7,879 nt of DNA from Pyramidobacter sp. (GTDB lineage: Bacteria > Synergistota > Synergistia > Synergistales > Dethiosulfovibrionaceae), in the NCBI GenBank assembly GCA_016286835.1, contig JAEEUD010000080.1, positions 1-7,879 of the forward strand. The letters are read 5' to 3'. The notes beneath the pieces are model-generated. The model did no database searches, was not told the origin of the DNA, and worked only from the letters and a program-made list of their open reading frames with translations. A program made the position numbers and the translations under genes. Below, piece by piece: positions 7,176 through 7,879 of the stretch; the first letter of the stretch is position 1, and each line of letters begins with the position of its first letter.

Positions 7176-7879
7176 TTATAGGATGGTAGCGAGAAATCGT
7201 CCCAGAGCATCCTTCCATTCCGGGAGCGGAACAAAGCCCTGCTCTGTCAGCTTGCTTTTATCACGCCGGCGGTTGAACGGCCGCGCGGCCTTCGACAGTC
7301 CGTATTCCGCTGTGGTCACGGGGATGACTTTCGTTGTGTATCCTGCCTGGCGGAAGATTTCCGTGGCAAAGTCGTACCACGAGATATAACCGCCTTCGTT
7401 GGTAGCGTGGTAATAACCGTATTTCTCTGTCTCTGCCATGTCCACAAGCAGACGTGCAAGGTCGTACGTGTAAGTCGGCGTGCCGATCTGATCGTTGACG
7501 ACTCTGACCTCATCATGTGTCTTTCCGACATTGATCATCGTCTTGATGAAATTCTTCCCGTTCAGACCGAAGACCCAGGCAATGCGGACAATGAAAAACT
7601 TCTCGAGATCCTTTACAGCCAGTTCGCCTTTCAGCTTGGTCTCGCCATAATAGCACAACGGCGCATATGATTTATCATCAGGCTTCCATGGTTCCTCGCC
7701 CTGACCATCAAATACATAATCCGTACTCAGATACAAGAACTTGCAATCAAGAAAATCTGCGGCCTTCACAAGATTTTCTGTTCCTGTCACGTTGATCGCA
7801 TAGACTTTTTCCTTGTTTTCTTCATCTTCAGCCGCATCGACTGCTGTCCAGGCAGCACAATGGATGATCGCTTCAGGGT
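7176..7879 (-). CDS. RmlD-like SDR-family sugar-nucleotide reductase (dTDP-4-dehydrorhamnose reductase type), 5' partial
   Basis: The frame stays open to the right edge: upstream of the GTG at 7790, codons read PEAIIHCAAWTAVDAAEDEE and then KVYAINVTGTENL. This is the conserved RmlD region, so the GTG is internal and the N-terminus (about 60 residues with the Rossmann glycine motif) is missing; about 233 residues are visible. Family hallmarks are YLSTDYVFDG, the catalytic Tyr/Lys pair in YYGETK (7635-7652), RIAWVFG, and DQIGTPTYTYDLARLL near the middle. RmlD reduces dTDP-4-dehydro-L-rhamnose to dTDP-L-rhamnose in deoxysugar synthesis for surface polysaccharide. Related reductases act on other dTDP-hexoses, so the substrate is uncertain. 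Base composition is visibly lower in GC than the chaperone genes (28 of 60 bases GC at 7801-7860 against 36 of 60 at 4081-4140), which may reflect transfer, common for polysaccharide loci. Confidence 0.85.
   Translation of the reverse strand, partial: PEAIIHCAAWTAVDAAEDEENKEKVYAINVTGTENLVKAADFLDCKFLYLSTDYVFDGQGEEPWKPDDKSYAPLCYYGETKLKGELAVKDLEKFFIVRIAWVFGLNGKNFIKTMINVGKTHDEVRVVNDQIGTPTYTYDLARLLVDMAETEKYGYYHATNEGGYISWYDFATEIFRQAGYTTKVIPVTTAEYGLSKAARPFNRRRDKSKLTEQGFVPLPEWKDALGRFLATIL

Noticed and set aside
7788..7790. GTG as the true start of the RmlD-like gene
   Set aside because: The codons upstream to the right edge continue the conserved family sequence (IIHCAAWTAVD...), so the gene is truncated by the window and this GTG is an internal valine.

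Overview
The window holds a complete heat-shock chaperone operon, hrcA-grpE-dnaK-dnaJ, on the plus strand, with unrelated genes on both sides. The operon order, a perfect CIRCE operator, a DnaK without the roughly 20-24 residue ATPase-domain insertion of proteobacterial DnaK, high GC and a PrpR-type regulator together suggest a high-GC anaerobe of the Synergistota or a high-GC Firmicute. This placement is an inference; no rRNA or other marker is present.

Layout. Bases 1-1607 (+) carry most of a transcriptional regulator that enters from the left edge. It has a PrpR-type N-terminal sensor region, a PAS-like segment, a strongly degenerate sigma-54-activator AAA+ region and an intact Fis-type C-terminal helix-turn-helix. 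Bases 1608-1798 are non-coding and hold an extended -10 promoter (1691-1719), a perfect CIRCE (1739-1765) and a strong Shine-Dalgarno (1782-1790). The chaperone operon follows: hrcA 1799-2839, grpE 2840-3418, dnaK 3492-5324 and dnaJ 5336-6508. It ends in a long near-perfect hairpin with an A-run before and a T-run after it (6516-6561), which can terminate transcription from both directions. On the minus strand, converging on that hairpin, is a small membrane protein of the QueT family (6593-7090). Upstream of it is the 5'-truncated end of an RmlD-like sugar-nucleotide reductase (7176-7879), whose composition is visibly less GC-rich. The 85-bp gap between these two genes contains a 13-bp perfect hairpin.

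How the genes work together. HrcA is the repressor that binds CIRCE, so it should control its own operon. GrpE, DnaK and DnaJ form the Hsp70 folding machine: DnaJ delivers substrate and stimulates ATP hydrolysis, DnaK holds the substrate, and GrpE exchanges the nucleotide. QueT and the RmlD-like enzyme belong to other processes (uptake of a queuosine precursor; probably deoxysugar or surface-polysaccharide synthesis).

Most of this window is ordinary, well-understood biology and I see no clear new system. The most unusual item is the left-hand regulator, whose ATPase and sigma-54-contact motifs appear lost while both its sensor and DNA-binding ends are preserved. The long open frames antisense to the chaperone genes look like artefacts of GC-rich codon usage.
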